A stretch of DNA of 64,000 nucleotides from Variovorax ginsengisoli (lineage in GTDB: Bacteria > Pseudomonadota > Gammaproteobacteria > Burkholderiales > Burkholderiaceae_C), in contig NZ_JAUSRO010000003.1 of assembly GCF_030811835.1 (NCBI RefSeq), forward strand, positions 62,001 through 126,000, given 5' to 3'. The translations under genes were made by a program, and so were the position numbers. Shown in pieces: positions 44,831 to 53,702 of the stretch. Under the pieces are notes generated by a model. That model was given only the letters and a program-made list of their open reading frames with translations. It was not told where the DNA came from and ran no database searches. Positions within the stretch are counted from its first letter, which is position 1. Each line of letters opens with the position of its first letter.

Positions 44831-45175
44831 TCAATGAACCTTGGGGAAGCCGTGGCGCTCGGCCAGCAGGTCGAGGATGCGTCGCGTGTCGGTCACGAAG
44901 CGCGTGGTGCCCAGCGCGCGCGCATCGGCCGGTGGCGCCTGCTCGTCGCCGAGGATCAGGACCGGCAACCCTTGGTGGTCGGCATCGAGCGCGGCGATCA
45001 CCTCCTCCCGTGGGCGGGCGAACGGATGGTGCGAGATGTCCAGCCGGACGCTCAGCTCCGGTGCGGCGGCCAGCAGGCCTTCGACCGGAATGCAATCGGG
45101 GCAGACGAACCGTTCTCCGGGGCGCTTGGGGTCGGTGAAGCCTGGGGTGAGAAGGAAGAGGCGGTCGCGGCTCAT
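44831..45175 (-). CDS. DUF3088-family protein
   Basis: A 114-residue thioredoxin-like small protein. It begins MSRDRLFLLTPGF and has FVCPDCIPVEGLL, giving a CxxC in the thioredoxin-like position, and ends LAERHGFPKVH. The pattern agrees with the DUF3088 family as I recall it. It lies between two DszC-like genes, suggesting a redox or chaperone role for them. No function is known. Confidence 0.75.
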   Translation of the reverse strand: MSRDRLFLLTPGFTDPKRPGERFVCPDCIPVEGLLAAAPELSVRLDISHHPFARPREEVIAALDADHQGLPVLILGDEQAPPADARALGTTRFVTDTRRILDLLAERHGFPKVH

Positions 45176-45215
45176 GAGTTTGCTTGGTGGACAGTAGAAG
45201 GACAGGATGCCCAGG

Positions 45216-46430
45216 TCAGCGGTAGAGCGCCGGCTCTGGAGGGGCGCCGGTCAGCAGCCATTGGCCGAGCAGACGTTTCTTGTATTCGGCCGGGTTGTGC
45301 AGCGTGTGTGTGCGTGTGTTGCGCCAGAAGCGGTCGAAGCCGTTGCTCGTGGTGGCCGAGCGTGCGCCCATCACCTCGAAGATCTCGCTCGAAACCGCAA
45401 GGCTGACTTCTCCCGCGTAGAGATTGGCCGTCGCGATGGCGATTGCCGCCTCGCCGCGGCGCGCCTCGCTCAGGTCCTGTCCCTGCGCATAGGCGGCATC
45501 GAGCTGTTCGGCAGCGTCCTCGGCCAGTTCGGTCGCCGCCAGGGCGCGGATGACCAGTTCGCCATATTTGCGCTGCACCCAGGGATCGTCGGTGTGCTTC
45601 TCGACGCCGGAATGAATCCAGGGCCGCGATCGAGTGTTCGTGTAGTCGCGTGCCTCCACCAGCGCACCCAGGGCGCCTCCGAGAAATACGTTGAGCAGCA
45701 CGCTCTGCTGCAGCAGTGTGGTGATCGATGAGAAGGGTGTGAGGCGATCGCCGGGTTGGCCCAGGAGTTCGTCGTCGCTCACCCGCACGGCCTTGAAACG
45801 CACGGTGCCGCTGCCGGTCTGGCGCTGGCCAATGCCGTCCCAGTCGTCTTCGATGATCACGCCCGTGCGGTCGGCGGGGATGACTGCTGCGAGGCGCTGT
45901 CCGGCTTCGTTCTCCCAGCCGATCAGCAACCGGTCGGCGACGTGCGATCCGGACGAAAACGGGCGGAAGCCGTCGACCACCCAGGCGCCGCCGTCGCGCC
46001 GTGCGCTGGACGTCGGTGACATTGCGTTGCCCGAGTTGCCCCAGAGCCACTGGGCCTCGACCGAGGCGCGCAGCAGGCGGTCGCGCTGCGTGGGCGTGCC
46101 GCGGGCGATCACCGCATGCAGCGGCAGATGGTGGTAGCCGTAGAGATGGGCCAGCGAGCCATCGGTCTTCGCGAATTCGCGGACCACGCGCAGTACCGAT
46201 CGCCACGAGGCGCCGCCGCCGCCCCACGCGGCGCCGATGCGCGCCGCTGGCAGGCCGCTCTCGCGCAGCAGGCGCACCTGCGCGAGCGGTCGGCCGCCGG
46301 CCTGGTCGCGCGATACGGCGTCGGCATGAAAGGCCTGGCGCAGCTCGGCCGCCTTGGCGACCCACGGATCGGAGAGATCGGGTTCAAGCAGCGGCGTGGC
46401 CTTGACCCGAGAAGTGGTGGACGATGGCAT
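45216..46430 (-). CDS. Acyl-CoA-dehydrogenase-fold monooxygenase (DszC/SfnB-type)
   Basis: A 404-residue paralogue of the 43556-44803 protein, from ATG 46430. Shared features: [45 protein letters not shown] and NTRTHTLHNPAEYKKR. First gene of the operon that continues through DUF3088. Likely oxidizes an organosulfur compound with FMNH2. Confidence 0.85.
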   Translation of the reverse strand: MPSSTTSRVKATPLLEPDLSDPWVAKAAELRQAFHADAVSRDQAGGRPLAQVRLLRESGLPAARIGAAWGGGGASWRSVLRVVREFAKTDGSLAHLYGYHHLPLHAVIARGTPTQRDRLLRASVEAQWLWGNSGNAMSPTSSARRDGGAWVVDGFRPFSSGSHVADRLLIGWENEAGQRLAAVIPADRTGVIIEDDWDGIGQRQTGSGTVRFKAVRVSDDELLGQPGDRLTPFSSITTLLQQSVLLNVFLGGALGALVEARDYTNTRSRPWIHSGVEKHTDDPWVQRKYGELVIRALAATELAEDAAEQLDAAYAQGQDLSEARRGEAAIAIATANLYAGEVSLAVSSEIFEVMGARSATTSNGFDRFWRNTRTHTLHNPAEYKKRLLGQWLLTGAPPEPALYR

Positions 46431-46696
46431 GAGCAGGCTCCGACCGAAAAGGCATGGATCGATGAAGGGAGGGGCGCGTGCTGTGCCCAACCGTGTTCGG
46501 CCACTCTAGGCCCGCGGCACCTGCGCAGCGAACGAAGATTTGTGCGCTTGCATATGTGTGGGGCGGATATGGCGAAGCGGTCCCTGTGGTGCTATCGGCG
46601 CAACGAAAACCAGATAAGCAAGTGCGAAATCCTTTCAATCCATCGGCGCGTGCTTGGCGTACTTTTCGTTCCATCCCATCACGTCAGGAGCTTTCC

Positions 46697-47281
46697 ATGT
46701 CCGTACGCCCCGAAGTCCTCGCCGCCAATCGGCGCTATGTCTGCGAGTTCGGCGACAAAGGCAGCCTTGCGCTGCCGCCTGGAAGGCGCTTCGCCATCCT
46801 GACCTGCATGGATGCGCGACTCGACCCGGCGAAATACGCCGGTTTGTCCGAGGGCGACGCGCATGTGATCCGCAACGCTGGCGGGCGCGCCAGCGACGAC
46901 GCGATCCGCTCGCTCGTGATCTCCCACAAGCTGCTGGGCACGCTCGAATACTTTGTCGTACACCACAGCGACTGCGGCATGCTGCTGTTCACCGACGACA
47001 TCATCTCGGGGCTGCTCGAGAAGAGCCTGGACACGGCCACGATCGACGCGCAGGGCTGGCATGACGTTGGCCAGGGGCCGGGCTCCTCGGCCGGGCGCTA
47101 CCTGCGCTGGCTCACCATCGCCGATCCGCGCAAGGCGGTGCTCGAAGACGTGCAGCGCATCCGCGAACATCCACTCGTCGCGCGCGACATCCCCATCTAC
47201 GGCTACATCTACGACGTGAAAACGGGGCGCCTGGTCGAGGTGGAGGAGGCGGCTCAGGCGGGCCGGGTCCTGCTGCAGTGA
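46697..47281 (+). CDS. Beta-carbonic anhydrase-like protein (possible COS hydrolase)
   Basis: A 194-residue protein. Zinc site C37 (TCMDAR with D39 and R41), H90 and C93 (HHSDCGM). The short length fits the class-D group of beta carbonic anhydrases, which also contains carbonyl sulfide hydrolase of Thiobacillus. The organosulfur neighbours make the COS or thiocarbamate role worth considering; CO2 hydration is equally possible. Divergent from the DszC-like operon. Confidence 0.85.
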   Translation: MSVRPEVLAANRRYVCEFGDKGSLALPPGRRFAILTCMDARLDPAKYAGLSEGDAHVIRNAGGRASDDAIRSLVISHKLLGTLEYFVVHHSDCGMLLFTDDIISGLLEKSLDTATIDAQGWHDVGQGPGSSAGRYLRWLTIADPRKAVLEDVQRIREHPLVARDIPIYGYIYDVKTGRLVEVEEAAQAGRVLLQ

Positions 47282-47329
47282 CGCTAGCCGGTGCGCAGAC
47301 GGCACGGCTCGGGCCTCACCGCAGGCGTC

Positions 47330-48295
47330 TCAGGAATGGCAGACCAACCCGTCCTTCAGCAGGGTGATTTCCAGCTGCAGGTTGCCCGCGCGCGCCGTGC
47401 GCGCTTGGTCCAGGGTGCCGTCCTCGCTCCAACGCCGCAGCACTTGGGCGAGGTAGTTGCGCGACGCCTCATCGGCGGACCGCAGGCGGGCGAGCGGCAC
47501 GTTACCGGCAGTCATCGAGCGCACGATGGGCCGGTAGAAACGCCATTGCTCGTCTCGCAGCAATCGCTCCAGCACCTCGTCGTCCTCGACCAGTGCCGGG
47601 CATTCGCCAGCCATGAAGGCCGACACCGCATGCACGGCCGAGGGGTACGGCTTGGGCAATGCGCCGTAACGCCGGGCCACCAGGTTCGCATGGGCCGAAC
47701 CCTGCGCCGTGCACACCGTGGCGCCGCGCAGACCGTCCGTGTTCTGGATGCGCCCCTTGCGCAGAGCCACGATCGTGGCTCCCCCCGGGTCGTAGCGACC
47801 CGCGGCAAGGAACGCTTCTTCGCCGGCAGCGGGAGCCGGCACGCCCGCCAGAAGCAGATCGACCGCGCCCTCGCGCAGGGCACCGGCCTGCGCCGCAGGC
47901 GCCAGGCCCACCAACTCCAGCCGCACGCCGAGCGACTCGGCGAGCCTGGCGGCCAGCGTCGCGTCGAAACTGTCGGGTTCCGGCGGCGTAGGCGCCTCGG
48001 GCGGTGCCGGACGCGGATAGCTGCGCACACCCACCCGCAGCACACCCCGCTCGACCGCCCGATCGAGCACCGGTCCACGCGGCAGGGACGACAGCGCCGG
48101 CGCGGGCCGTAGCACCATGCCCAGGCCGGCAACGAGCAAAGCCGCGATCACGACACCGAAAATTCGCGCGCGCGGCCCTCGCCCTGCGAGACCGGCGCGA
48201 ACAAAGACCCGGGACACCGCGGAGCCGGCTTTGCCGGGCCGCCGGTGTCGCCCTCTTGAGGGGGAGGCGCCGCAGGCGCATCGGGGGTGGTTCAT
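47330..48295 (-). CDS. Family-3-like periplasmic solute-binding protein
   Basis: A protein of up to 321 residues (ATG 48295) with a membrane/signal segment (FGVVIAALLVAGLGMVL) and a binding fold: RGVLRVGVRSYPRP, FDATLAARLAESLGVRLELV, GAVDLLLAGVPA, TVCTAQGSAHANLV. It looks like amino-acid-type binding proteins. The first 26 residues are encoded by an intergenic repeat, so a GTG at 48217 is an alternative start. It overlaps the permease stop (ATGA). Fifth gene of the Ssu-type operon. Confidence 0.75.
   Translation of the reverse strand: MNHPRCACGASPSRGRHRRPGKAGSAVSRVFVRAGLAGRGPRARIFGVVIAALLVAGLGMVLRPAPALSSLPRGPVLDRAVERGVLRVGVRSYPRPAPPEAPTPPEPDSFDATLAARLAESLGVRLELVGLAPAAQAGALREGAVDLLLAGVPAPAAGEEAFLAAGRYDPGGATIVALRKGRIQNTDGLRGATVCTAQGSAHANLVARRYGALPKPYPSAVHAVSAFMAGECPALVEDDEVLERLLRDEQWRFYRPIVRSMTAGNVPLARLRSADEASRNYLAQVLRRWSEDGTLDQARTARAGNLQLEITLLKDGLVCHS
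48240..48295 (+). repeat. Comamonadaceae-type intergenic palindromic repeat
   Basis: CCCTCTTGAGGGGGA (48251-48265) followed by GGCGCCGCAGGCGCATCGG is like the CCCTCAAGGGGG-CGCCGCAGGCG elements often found between Variovorax/Acidovorax genes. It overlaps the start region of the solute-binding gene. Confidence 0.6.
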
Positions 48296-49164
48296 CGCTC
48301 CAGGCTCAATCCCTTGCGCCAGCGCAGCAGCCGGCCCTCCAGCAGCGCCAGCAGGTAGTTCAACGCCAGACCCAGCAGCGCGAGCAGCAGGATGCCGCCA
48401 TACATCGTCGGTATCTGGAAGGTCTCCTGCGAGTTCAGCGTCAGGAAGCCGAGCCCTGAATGCGCGCCGATCATCTCGGCCGCGACCAGCGCGGTGATGC
48501 AATAGGCGCCGGCCAGCCGCACGCCGGTGAAGATGGACGGCAACGCGGCAGGCAGCACCACCTTGAGGAACACGAAGCGCGAGGATGCGCCCATCGAGCG
48601 CGCCGAGTCGATCAGCAGCCGGTCGACCTGCTTGACGCCGCCGATCGTGCTGAGCAGCACGGGCCAGAACGAGGCCCAGAAGATGATTGCGATCTTCGAC
48701 AGCTCGCCGATGCCCAGGAACAGGATGAAGACCGGGAACAGCGCGAAGGCCGAGGTCTGGCGGAACAGCTGCAGCACCGGATCGACGATGTTTTCGAGTC
48801 GGCGGAAGCTGCCCATCGAAAGGCCCAGCACCACGCCGGTCGAAATGGCCAGCAACAAGCCCCACAGCGAGCGCTGCAGGCTGGCACCGACGTGCTTCCA
48901 CAGAAGCCCTTGCGTTGCGAGCTCGACGATGCTGCGCAGCACGGCCGAGGGCGGGCTCAGGTACGCATCGCTCACGACGCCGAGCCGCGGCAGCGCCTCC
49001 CACACGGCCAGCAAGAGCAGGATGCCGAACCCCCGCTCGGCGATGCGGCCGACATCGCGCAGACGACGACCAAGCGGTGCCAGCCGACGCAGCATGCCGA
49101 CGCTCTCGGCGCGGGTGATCTTCGCCAGTGCCCCGGATTCGCGAGTCGGGTCAACGGCGCTCAT
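48292..49164 (-). CDS. ssuC: Ssu/Tau-type ABC permease
   Basis: A 290-residue permease with about six hydrophobic segments, ATG 49164. LPAALPSIFTGVRLAGAYC is the ATPase-coupling (EAA) region, typical of the sulfonate/nitrate/taurine transporters. It overlaps both neighbours by four bases. Confidence 0.88.
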   Translation of the reverse strand: MSAVDPTRESGALAKITRAESVGMLRRLAPLGRRLRDVGRIAERGFGILLLLAVWEALPRLGVVSDAYLSPPSAVLRSIVELATQGLLWKHVGASLQRSLWGLLLAISTGVVLGLSMGSFRRLENIVDPVLQLFRQTSAFALFPVFILFLGIGELSKIAIIFWASFWPVLLSTIGGVKQVDRLLIDSARSMGASSRFVFLKVVLPAALPSIFTGVRLAGAYCITALVAAEMIGAHSGLGFLTLNSQETFQIPTMYGGILLLALLGLALNYLLALLEGRLLRWRKGLSLER

Positions 49165-49994
49165 CGCGTGGACTCCGTGCTGCGTGCTTCGACGCGTGCC
49201 GCCGAAGTGCGACCCTGCACGCCGAACTGCACCTCGTCCTTCAGCACATCCCACGCCCGCTGGCGCAGGGCGACGAAGGCAGGTGAGTTGCGGATCTCGC
49301 TCGCGCGTGGCCGCTCGAGCGGGATGTCGATGATGTCCTTGACGCGGCCCGGGCGCTGTGTCATCACCGCCACACGGTCCGACAGGAAGATCGCCTCGTC
49401 CAGGCTGTGGGTGATGAAGACAATGGTCTTGCGGTTGCGCTCCCAGATGCGCAGCAACTCGCCCTGGAGGATCTCACGGGTCTGTGCGTCGAGTGCGGCG
49501 AAGGGCTCGTCCATCAGCAGCACATCGGGTTCGTAGGCGAGCGAGCGGGCGATGGCGACCCGCTGCTTCATGCCGCCTGACAGCTCGTGCGGATAGCTGT
49601 CGCCGAAGCCCTGCAGCCCGACCAGCTCGAGGTATTCCTGCGCCGTGCGCCGCCGCTGATCGCGGCCGACGCCGCGGATTTCAAGGCCGACGGCAATGTT
49701 GTCGAGTACCGTGCGCCACGGAAAGAGCGCATAGCCCTGGAACACCACGCCCTGGTGGCGGTTGATGCCGGCAAGTGCTCTGCCATCGATACGAAGGGCA
49801 CCGCCGGTGTGGGTCGCGAGTCCCGCCAGGATGCTCAGGAAGGTCGACTTGCCGCAACCCGAGGGGCCGAGCACCGACAGGAACTCCCCATCGCGCACGT
49901 CGAGGTCGACGCCTTCGAGCACACGTACCGGCTTGTGTGCGCCGCGCGCGGGAAAGTCCTTGCGCAGCTCGCGCGCCGAGATCTTGACGGTCAT
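49161..49994 (-). CDS. ssuB: Ssu/Tau-type ABC ATPase
   Basis: A 277-residue ATPase. Walker A GPSGCGKST, signature LSGGMKQRVAI, Walker B VLLMDEPFAAL, and H-loop THSLDEA. It drives uptake of a sulfonate-like substrate. It starts 12 bases after the binding-protein gene. Confidence 0.9.
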   Translation of the reverse strand: MTVKISARELRKDFPARGAHKPVRVLEGVDLDVRDGEFLSVLGPSGCGKSTFLSILAGLATHTGGALRIDGRALAGINRHQGVVFQGYALFPWRTVLDNIAVGLEIRGVGRDQRRRTAQEYLELVGLQGFGDSYPHELSGGMKQRVAIARSLAYEPDVLLMDEPFAALDAQTREILQGELLRIWERNRKTIVFITHSLDEAIFLSDRVAVMTQRPGRVKDIIDIPLERPRASEIRNSPAFVALRQRAWDVLKDEVQFGVQGRTSAARVEARSTESTR

Positions 49995-50006
49995 CCGGCT
50001 TCCTCT

Positions 50007-51083
50007 TCAGGTCTTCGCCGGGGTGGCAGCGAAGGGATTGAACTCGTTCGTGTAGACGTCCTTGATCGCGACCTTGCCAGGCGCGATCTTGCCCTCGGAC
50101 TGCAGGATGTCGATGTAGTACTGGATCGGTGGCTCGGTCACCACCAGGTCCTGCACGTAGGCATAGCGGTCGACGTTCTCGATCGCCATGTTGATGCGCT
50201 TGGAGACCAGCTTGCGTGCCTCTTCCGGGTTGGCGTTGACCCAGTTGCCGGCCTTGGCAAGCGCGACTACCACGTCGCGTACGGCTTGGGGATGTTCGCG
50301 GATGAACTTTCCGTGCGCGCTGTACGGCGCCATGCCGCCGAGGCCGCCGTCGAGGTCGTAGTCGCTCCACAGCCGCACCAGCTGGTCGGCGCGGTCTGCA
50401 CGGCCGGAGAAGGGCGCATGAATGATCGCCAGGTCGGTGTTGCCGGTGACCAGACTCTGCTCGGCCTGCTCGTCGGGCACGACGAGGAAGTTGATCTTCG
50501 TCACGTCCACGCCTTTCTCGCGCAGGTACTTCTTGGTGACGAACTCCGCGCAGGCGCCGAAGCTGTTGAAGCCGACGGTCTTGCCCTCGAGGTCCTTGGG
50601 CGTGCGGATGCCGGAGTCCTTGCGTACGAAGTACTTCATGTGTGGCGCCTCCTCTAGCGTCTTGCCGCCGGCGGCCACCACCTTCAGGTCGGCGCCCGAG
50701 GCGATGGCCGAGATCACCAGCGGCACCATGCGCGAGCCGAAATCGATCTCGCCCGTGCCAACGAGCGGAATGATCTGCGGTGCCGCGATCTTGCCCACGT
50801 ACTGCGGGCGCGTGCCAGTGCCCTCGAAGTAGCCGAGCTGGTCGGCAAGGTAGATCAGGTCGAAGGACGGGTTGTCGGGGTATTTGAACGCCACCTTGTC
50901 GCCCGCCTTGGAAATCACCGCGGGCGCTCCTGGCGCCGCGCCGGTGCCGACGCGCTCCTCGCGCGAGCAGGCGGCCAGGCCGATGCCGCCCGCGCCGACC
51001 GCGATCAGCGAGGCGAGGGTCTTCAGCGCGCGACGGCGCTCCTGCGGTTCAGTGGGGGACTGCGGTGGCGTGTGGATGCGCAT
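50007..51083 (-). CDS. ssuA: Ssu/Tau-type substrate-binding lipoprotein
   Basis: A 358-residue lipoprotein with lipobox GLAACS (Cys about 39), from ATG 51083. PDNPSFDLIYLADQLGYFEG and GADLKVVAAGGKTLEEAPH are in the NMT1/SsuA-like fold. Its 5' end overlaps the NtaA-type gene by 35 bases. Sulfonate or sulfone substrate inferred from the operon. Confidence 0.85.
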   Translation of the reverse strand: MRIHTPPQSPTEPQERRRALKTLASLIAVGAGGIGLAACSREERVGTGAAPGAPAVISKAGDKVAFKYPDNPSFDLIYLADQLGYFEGTGTRPQYVGKIAAPQIIPLVGTGEIDFGSRMVPLVISAIASGADLKVVAAGGKTLEEAPHMKYFVRKDSGIRTPKDLEGKTVGFNSFGACAEFVTKKYLREKGVDVTKINFLVVPDEQAEQSLVTGNTDLAIIHAPFSGRADRADQLVRLWSDYDLDGGLGGMAPYSAHGKFIREHPQAVRDVVVALAKAGNWVNANPEEARKLVSKRINMAIENVDRYAYVQDLVVTEPPIQYYIDILQSEGKIAPGKVAIKDVYTNEFNPFAATPAKT

Positions 51084-52431
51084 GGTCGCTCCTGTGGGTG
51101 TCGAGGTTTCGGTGGAGGGGCCGCGCCAGGCCGAGGTGCTCGCGCAGCGTGCGTCCCTCGTACTCGCTACGGAAGAGGCCGCGGCGGCGCAACTCGGGCA
51201 GTACCAGCGCGATGAAATCGTCGAGGCCGCCGGGGAACCAGGGCGCCATGATGTTGAAGCCGTCGGCACCGCCTTCCTCGAACCATTGCTGCAGCTGGTC
51301 GGCGATGCGCGCCGGCGTGCCCACCACCTGCTGGTGGCCGCGCGCGCCGGCGATACGCAGGTACAGGTCGCGGATGCTCAGGTTCTCGCGACGCGCCAGG
51401 TCGAGCAGCAGCCGCTGGCGGCTCTTCGGGCCATTGGTCTCGGGCAGTTCGGGTACCGGGCCGTCGACCGGAAATTCGGAGAAGTCGAAGCCACCGATCA
51501 CGCTCGACAGCAGCGAAACGCCGACCACCGGGTGGACCAGCGACTGCAGCTGCTCGAACTTCGCTTCAGCTTCTTCCTGCGTACGCCCGACCACGGGAAA
51601 GATGCCCGGCATGATCTTCACCTCGTCCGGGTGGCGGCCATGGGCGGGCAGGCGACCCTTGATGTCGCTATAGAAGGCCTTGGCTTCGTCGAAGGTCTGG
51701 TGGGCCACGAAGATCACCTCGGCCGTGCGCGCGGCCAGGTCGCGGCCGGCTTCCGATGCGCCCGCCTGCACCACCACCGGCCGTCCCTGAGGCGAGCGCG
51801 AGACGTTGAGAGGGCCACGCACCGAGAAGTGCTTGCCCCTGTGGCCGAGCACGTGCAGCTTGTCTTCGGCGAAGTACTGGCCGCTTTCCTTGTCGCGCAC
51901 GAAGCTGTCGTCCTCCCAGCTGTCCCACAGGCCGGTCACCACGTCGTGGAACTCGGCGGCACGTTCGTAGCGCAGCGCATGCTCGAAATGCTCGTCGCGG
52001 TTGAAGTTCTGCGCCTCGCCGGTGCCGCTGGAGGTCACCAGGTTCCAGCCGGAGCGGCCGCCACTGATCTGGTCGAGCGACGCGAACTTGCGCGCCACGT
52101 TGAACGGCTCGTTGAAGCTGGTCGAGACGGTGGCGATCAGGCCGATGCGCTCGGTCAGTGCAGCAATGGCCGACAGCAGCGTGAGCGGCTCGAAGTGATC
52201 GCTGCGCGCGGTGCGCGACAGCGAGGGCAGGTTGCTGCTGCGTACGCCGACCGAGTCGGCCAGGAAGATCGCATCGAACTTGGCGGCCTCCGCCTTCTGC
52301 GCGAGCGCGACGTAGTGGCGGAAGTTGCTGCCGGCATCGGCCTGCGCGTCCGGGTGACGCCAGGCCGCGATGTGATGGCCTGTTTGCATGAGGAAGGCGC
52401 CCAGCCGCAGCTGGCGTGTCGAAGAGGGCAT
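51049..52431 (-). CDS. NtaA/SnaA/DszA-type FMNH2-dependent monooxygenase
   Basis: A 460-residue LLM-class flavin monooxygenase. Start MPSSTRQLRLGAFLMQTGHHIAAW, QISGGRSGWNLVTS and GRPVVVQAGASEAGRDLAA are the NtaA/DszA group features. It has the usual length of the group (about 450). DszA opens dibenzothiophene sulfone; NtaA oxidizes nitrilotriacetate; the island context favours a sulfur compound. First gene of the Ssu-type operon. Confidence 0.87.
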   Translation of the reverse strand: MPSSTRQLRLGAFLMQTGHHIAAWRHPDAQADAGSNFRHYVALAQKAEAAKFDAIFLADSVGVRSSNLPSLSRTARSDHFEPLTLLSAIAALTERIGLIATVSTSFNEPFNVARKFASLDQISGGRSGWNLVTSSGTGEAQNFNRDEHFEHALRYERAAEFHDVVTGLWDSWEDDSFVRDKESGQYFAEDKLHVLGHRGKHFSVRGPLNVSRSPQGRPVVVQAGASEAGRDLAARTAEVIFVAHQTFDEAKAFYSDIKGRLPAHGRHPDEVKIMPGIFPVVGRTQEEAEAKFEQLQSLVHPVVGVSLLSSVIGGFDFSEFPVDGPVPELPETNGPKSRQRLLLDLARRENLSIRDLYLRIAGARGHQQVVGTPARIADQLQQWFEEGGADGFNIMAPWFPGGLDDFIALVLPELRRRGLFRSEYEGRTLREHLGLARPLHRNLDTHRSDHAHPHATAVPH

Positions 52432-52577
52432 GGGACTGGTCTGGAGAGCGGAGGGCTTAAGCGTAGGCCCGGTGCTCTCGCGTTGAAAGAATCCTTTCGT
52501 TCTTGCTTAGACGCCGATCGCATAGACGGCCCGGCCGTCAACCGAAATGCAGCCCAACCGACACTTCGTCCGAAGTG

Positions 52578-53702
52578 CTACTTCAGCGCAGAGATCTCTC
52601 GGCTCCTGATCAGGCGCGAGCGCAAGACGTTTCGACTGATACCCAACAGCTTGGCCGCCTGCACCTGATTGCGGTGGCAGAACTCGAAGGCCGTGCGCAT
52701 CACGGTCTCTTCGATCTTGTCGAAGAGCTGCTCGGCGGGCTCGTTGAAAAGCTCGCGCAGGACGGCCTCGAGCCCCTGCTGCGGCGTGGCCTCCGGTGGC
52801 GCAGTGCCGTCGGGCGCGCGGCGCTGGATGCTCAGCGACGACAGGTGCAGGTGCGCCTCGCCGAGCACATCGTTCTGGCAGATCAACAAGGCATGATGGA
52901 TCACGTTTTCCAGCTCGCGGATGTTGCCCGGCCAGCCGTGCTCGCTCAGTTTGCGCTCGGCGCTGGCGTCGAGGCGGACCGCGCCGTAGCCCAGGCGCTG
53001 CCGATACTCCTCGATGAAGTGGCGTGCCAGCGGCAGGATGTCGCCAGGCCGTTCACGAAGCGTGGGCAGCGCCAGATGCACCACATGCAGCCGATAGAAA
53101 AGGTCTTCACGGAAGTGACCCGCGGCCACGGCGTCCTGCAGCCGCACATTGGTGGCGGCGACCACGCGCACGTCGATGGGCACGCTCCTGCGCGATCCCA
53201 GTCGCACCACCTCGCGCTCCTGCAGAACGCGCAGCAGCTTGACCTGGATGGAGAGCGGCAGGTCGCCGATCTCGTCAAGGAACAACGTGCCCCCGTTGGC
53301 CGCCTCGAACCATCCCGTCTTGGCCGAGAAGGCACCGGTGAAGGCGCCTTTCTCGTGGCCGAAAAGCTCGCTCTCGACCAGGTTCTCGGAAAAAGCGCCG
53401 CAGTTCACCGCCACGAACGGCTTGCTGCTGCGCCGGCTCAGGTCATGCACATGGCGCGCGATCAGCTCCTTGCCTGTGCCGGTCTCGCCGATGATGAGCA
53501 CGTTGGCATCGCTGGGCGCCACCATGCGGACGCGCTCGAGCAACGCGGCTGATCGTGGATCCTGGAACACCTGTGCCGTGGCGCGTATCGATGTGGTCAG
53601 TTTGCGCGGATTGGGCAGCGTGAGCACCGTTGGAGTGTCCCACTCGGGCTCGAATACATCGGCATGGGGCAATACGTCGAGGGGGCGGGCGAAGGTGTTC
53701 AT
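52578..53702 (-). CDS. sfnR: Sigma54-dependent activator (SfnR-like)
   Basis: A 374-residue enhancer-binding protein from ATG 53702. It has only a short N-terminal region (no receiver or PAS), then the AAA+ domain with [20 protein letters not shown] (sigma54 contact), [10 protein letters not shown], and a C-terminal Fis-type helix-turn-helix ([17 protein letters not shown]). SfnR of Pseudomonas, which activates dimethylsulfone genes, has the same layout. Start overlaps the stop of the DszC-like gene. Confidence 0.87.
   Translation of the reverse strand: MNTFARPLDVLPHADVFEPEWDTPTVLTLPNPRKLTTSIRATAQVFQDPRSAALLERVRMVAPSDANVLIIGETGTGKELIARHVHDLSRRSSKPFVAVNCGAFSENLVESELFGHEKGAFTGAFSAKTGWFEAANGGTLFLDEIGDLPLSIQVKLLRVLQEREVVRLGSRRSVPIDVRVVAATNVRLQDAVAAGHFREDLFYRLHVVHLALPTLRERPGDILPLARHFIEEYRQRLGYGAVRLDASAERKLSEHGWPGNIRELENVIHHALLICQNDVLGEAHLHLSSLSIQRRAPDGTAPPEATPQQGLEAVLRELFNEPAEQLFDKIEETVMRTAFEFCHRNQVQAAKLLGISRNVLRSRLIRSREISALK

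Noticed and set aside
45172..46365. 397-codon open frame overlapping the DszC-like gene
   Set aside because: Arg/Gly/Ala-rich shadow in another frame of the genuine 45216-46430 gene; high-GC DNA yields many such frames.
46475..46492. Possible sigma54 element for the 46430 operon (GG-N10-GC on the reverse strand)
   Set aside because: Only the GG/GC spacing and GGCAC fit; the -12 part lacks TTGC, so it is below what chance gives in this DNA.
46600..46618. GG-N10-GC upstream of the carbonic-anhydrase-like gene
   Set aside because: Matches only at TGG and GCA; not convincing.
46628..52498. Shared AATCCTTTC at 46628 and 52490 in two island promoters
   Set aside because: Nine bases with inconsistent orientation to the genes; may be chance.
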